The position numbers and the translations under genes were made by a program. Shown piece after piece: positions 12,828 to 13,719 of a DNA stretch of 13,719 bases; position 1 is the stretch's first letter, and the number at the start of each line of letters is the position of its first letter. A model generated the notes under the pieces. That model saw only the letters and a list, made by a program, of their open reading frames with translations, ran no database searches and was not told where the DNA came from. This DNA comes from JAYEJW01 sp034716535 (GTDB lineage: Bacteria > Pseudomonadota > Gammaproteobacteria > Chromatiales > Chromatiaceae), in NCBI GenBank assembly GCA_034716535.1, contig JAYEJW010000188.1:1-13719 (forward strand), written 5' to 3'.

Positions 12828-13517
12828 ATGCTCACAGAGGCTTCCGGTCGCTTCGAACTGCTCGCAAATGCGGACTCCGTCGCAAACCGAGCCGCCGATG
12901 AGATTCTTCTCCGAGCCGCTCAGGCGGTCGCGGGGCGCGGAAGGTTCCGAATCCTGCTTGCGGGGGGTTCGACGCCCTTGGCAGCTTACCGGTTGCTGAG
13001 GACGAGGACGGCCGACTGGTCCGACTGGGAGGTCTACTTCGGCGACGAGCGTTGCCTGCCGCCGGACCATCCGGAGCGCAACAGTCTGGCGGCGCGACGT
13101 GCCTTGCTTGATCAGGTCCCCATCCCGCCAGAGAACATCTTCGCCATCCCCGCCGAGCTGGGTGCGGAGCAGGCCGCGCACGAGTATGCGAAGACGATCG
13201 CTCCGGCCCTGCCGTTCGACCTGGTGCTCCTCGGCATGGGGGAGGACGGACACACCGCCAGCCTGTTTCCGAGCCATCCGATCCCGGAGTCGGAGCTCGT
13301 GATCCCGGTCCACGACGCCCCCAAGCCGCCGCCCGACAGGGTGTCGCTGACGCCGAGATCCCTCTCCTCCTGCCGCGAGATGCTAATCCTGGTCACGGGC
13401 GCCGGCAAGCGCGAGGCGTTGGCTGCCTGGCGCGGGGGCGCCGAGCTGCCGGTCGCCCGGGTCGCGGCGGCCGGCAGCGCCCGCGTCTTTGTGGATGCCG
13501 ATGCGGCGGGCTCGTAG
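12828..13517 (+). CDS. pgl: 6-phosphogluconolactonase
   Basis: Pgl (DevB family, NagB-like fold) hydrolyses 6-phosphoglucono-1,5-lactone to 6-phosphogluconate in the oxidative pentose phosphate or Entner-Doudoroff route, in the cytoplasm. The 229-residue length is normal for the family. Signature motifs are LAGGSTP (44-50, phosphate loop), WEVYFGDERCLPPDHPERN (67-85) and LLGMGEDGHTASLFP (134-148) with the expected catalytic His142. A later VTGAGKREAL (189-198) also matches the family. The start ATG 12828 has a purine-rich but imperfect ribosome site (AAGGGAAAAAGG). Its usual partners zwf and edd/gnd are not in the window. It is divergent from the response regulator, and the 3' end abuts a dispersed repeat that starts directly after the stop codon. 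Confidence 0.95.
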   Translation: MLTEASGRFELLANADSVANRAADEILLRAAQAVAGRGRFRILLAGGSTPLAAYRLLRTRTADWSDWEVYFGDERCLPPDHPERNSLAARRALLDQVPIPPENIFAIPAELGAEQAAHEYAKTIAPALPFDLVLLGMGEDGHTASLFPSHPIPESELVIPVHDAPKPPPDRVSLTPRSLSSCREMLILVTGAGKREALAAWRGGAELPVARVAAAGSARVFVDADAAGS

Positions 13518-13630
13518 AGCAGCGCCGAGGTTTCTCCGACAGTCATCATGCCATTGGATTTTCTTCGCGCCCTTTGCGGCTTCGCACGAGGCCCTCTCTG
13601 TCTCTTGTTACGGAGCCTTAAGAGCGCTTA
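13518..13630 (-). repeat. Dispersed ~115-bp MITE-like element, copy B
   Basis: This is the inverted counterpart of copy A (4361-4476). Read on the minus strand it runs from a GCGCTCTTAAGGCTCCGTAA block, through GTGCGAAGCCGC, AAGGGCGCGAAGAAAA, GGCATGATGACTGT and GAGAAAC, to GGCGCTGCT. It begins directly at the base after the pgl stop codon. Relative to copy A it lacks one 8-bp GCGAAGCC unit and has scattered substitutions. Its two ends (AGCGCTCTTAAG and the complement of CTCGGCGCTGCT) are more diverged as inverted repeats than those of copy A. Confidence 0.75.
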
Positions 13631-13699
13631 GTACCTCGTTCCACCTTATTTTACGGGTATCAGAGCCCCCCAAACGCGCCAAGGCAAGGCGCAGCCCGC

Positions 13700-13718
13700 A
13701 GGGAATGGCTCATTCCCT
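13700..13718. repeat. Hairpin AGGGAATG-GCT-CATTCCCT at window end
   Basis: A perfect 8-bp stem with a 3-nt loop sits at the right edge, preceded by GCCAAGGCAAGGCGCAGCC-type sequence. It could be a terminator (a TT begins right after the stem) or one arm of a dispersed palindromic repeat. The cut-off prevents a decision. Nothing else is recognised in 13631-13699. Confidence 0.4.
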
Positions 13719-13719
13719 T

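Noticed and set aside
12687..13313. N-terminal extension of the response regulator to an upstream start (597 aa)
   Set aside because: The extension runs opposite pgl, has no conserved sequence, and the receiver domain starts normally at the Met with an AGGGAG site.

Overview
The window is GC-rich chromosomal DNA from a gammaproteobacterium. The block tRNA-Leu / rnr / rlmB, a full-length proteobacterial-type PurL (about 1297 aa) and a two-domain TrmO all fit that class. A DsrC-family protein with an altered C-terminus hints at a sulfur-oxidising lineage (Chromatiales, Ectothiorhodospiraceae or relatives), but the sequence alone does not fix genus or species. Most genes are housekeeping.

Layout. 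Positions 1-1000 are a transposon graveyard: a 5'-truncated IS4-type transposase running off the left edge, a short intact HTH transposase-type ORF that ends early, and a frame-broken remnant resembling the C-terminus of an IS91 transposase. Positions 1010-1241 are a complete minus-strand tRNA-Leu(CAG) unit: near-consensus sigma-70 promoter, class II tRNA with encoded CCA, and intrinsic terminator. Positions 1262-4357 hold rnr (RNase R) and rlmB (23S rRNA G2251 2'-O-methyltransferase) as a plus-strand RNA-metabolism operon, with a nested hairpin in the gap. trmO (tRNA m6t6A37 methyltransferase) faces rlmB tail to tail at 4485-5216, and purL (de novo purine synthesis) is divergent from it at 5431-9324. 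So four consecutive genes act on RNA, followed by a nucleotide biosynthesis gene.

Positions 9325-9670 are a convergent intergenic region holding inverted arrays of an 8-bp GCGAAGNN repeat. Next come three minus-strand genes: a Tat-exported serine hydrolase of the class A beta-lactamase fold (9671-10624), a DsrC/TusE-like protein lacking the usual penultimate cysteine (10953-11312), and a response regulator with a repeated coiled-coil region and a C-terminal membrane anchor (11520-12686). pgl (6-phosphogluconolactonase) is divergent from it at 12828-13517.

The clearest structure not explained by genes is a roughly 115-bp dispersed element, present once after rlmB (about 4361-4476) and once in inverted orientation after pgl (about 13518-13630). 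The copies are conserved along their length, differ in the number of internal 8-bp GCGAAGNN units, and have related inverted ends, as expected of a small non-autonomous mobile element. No CRISPR array, phage module, defence system or biosynthetic cluster is visible. The least ordinary coding content is the tail-anchored response regulator and the cysteine-variant DsrC-like protein.
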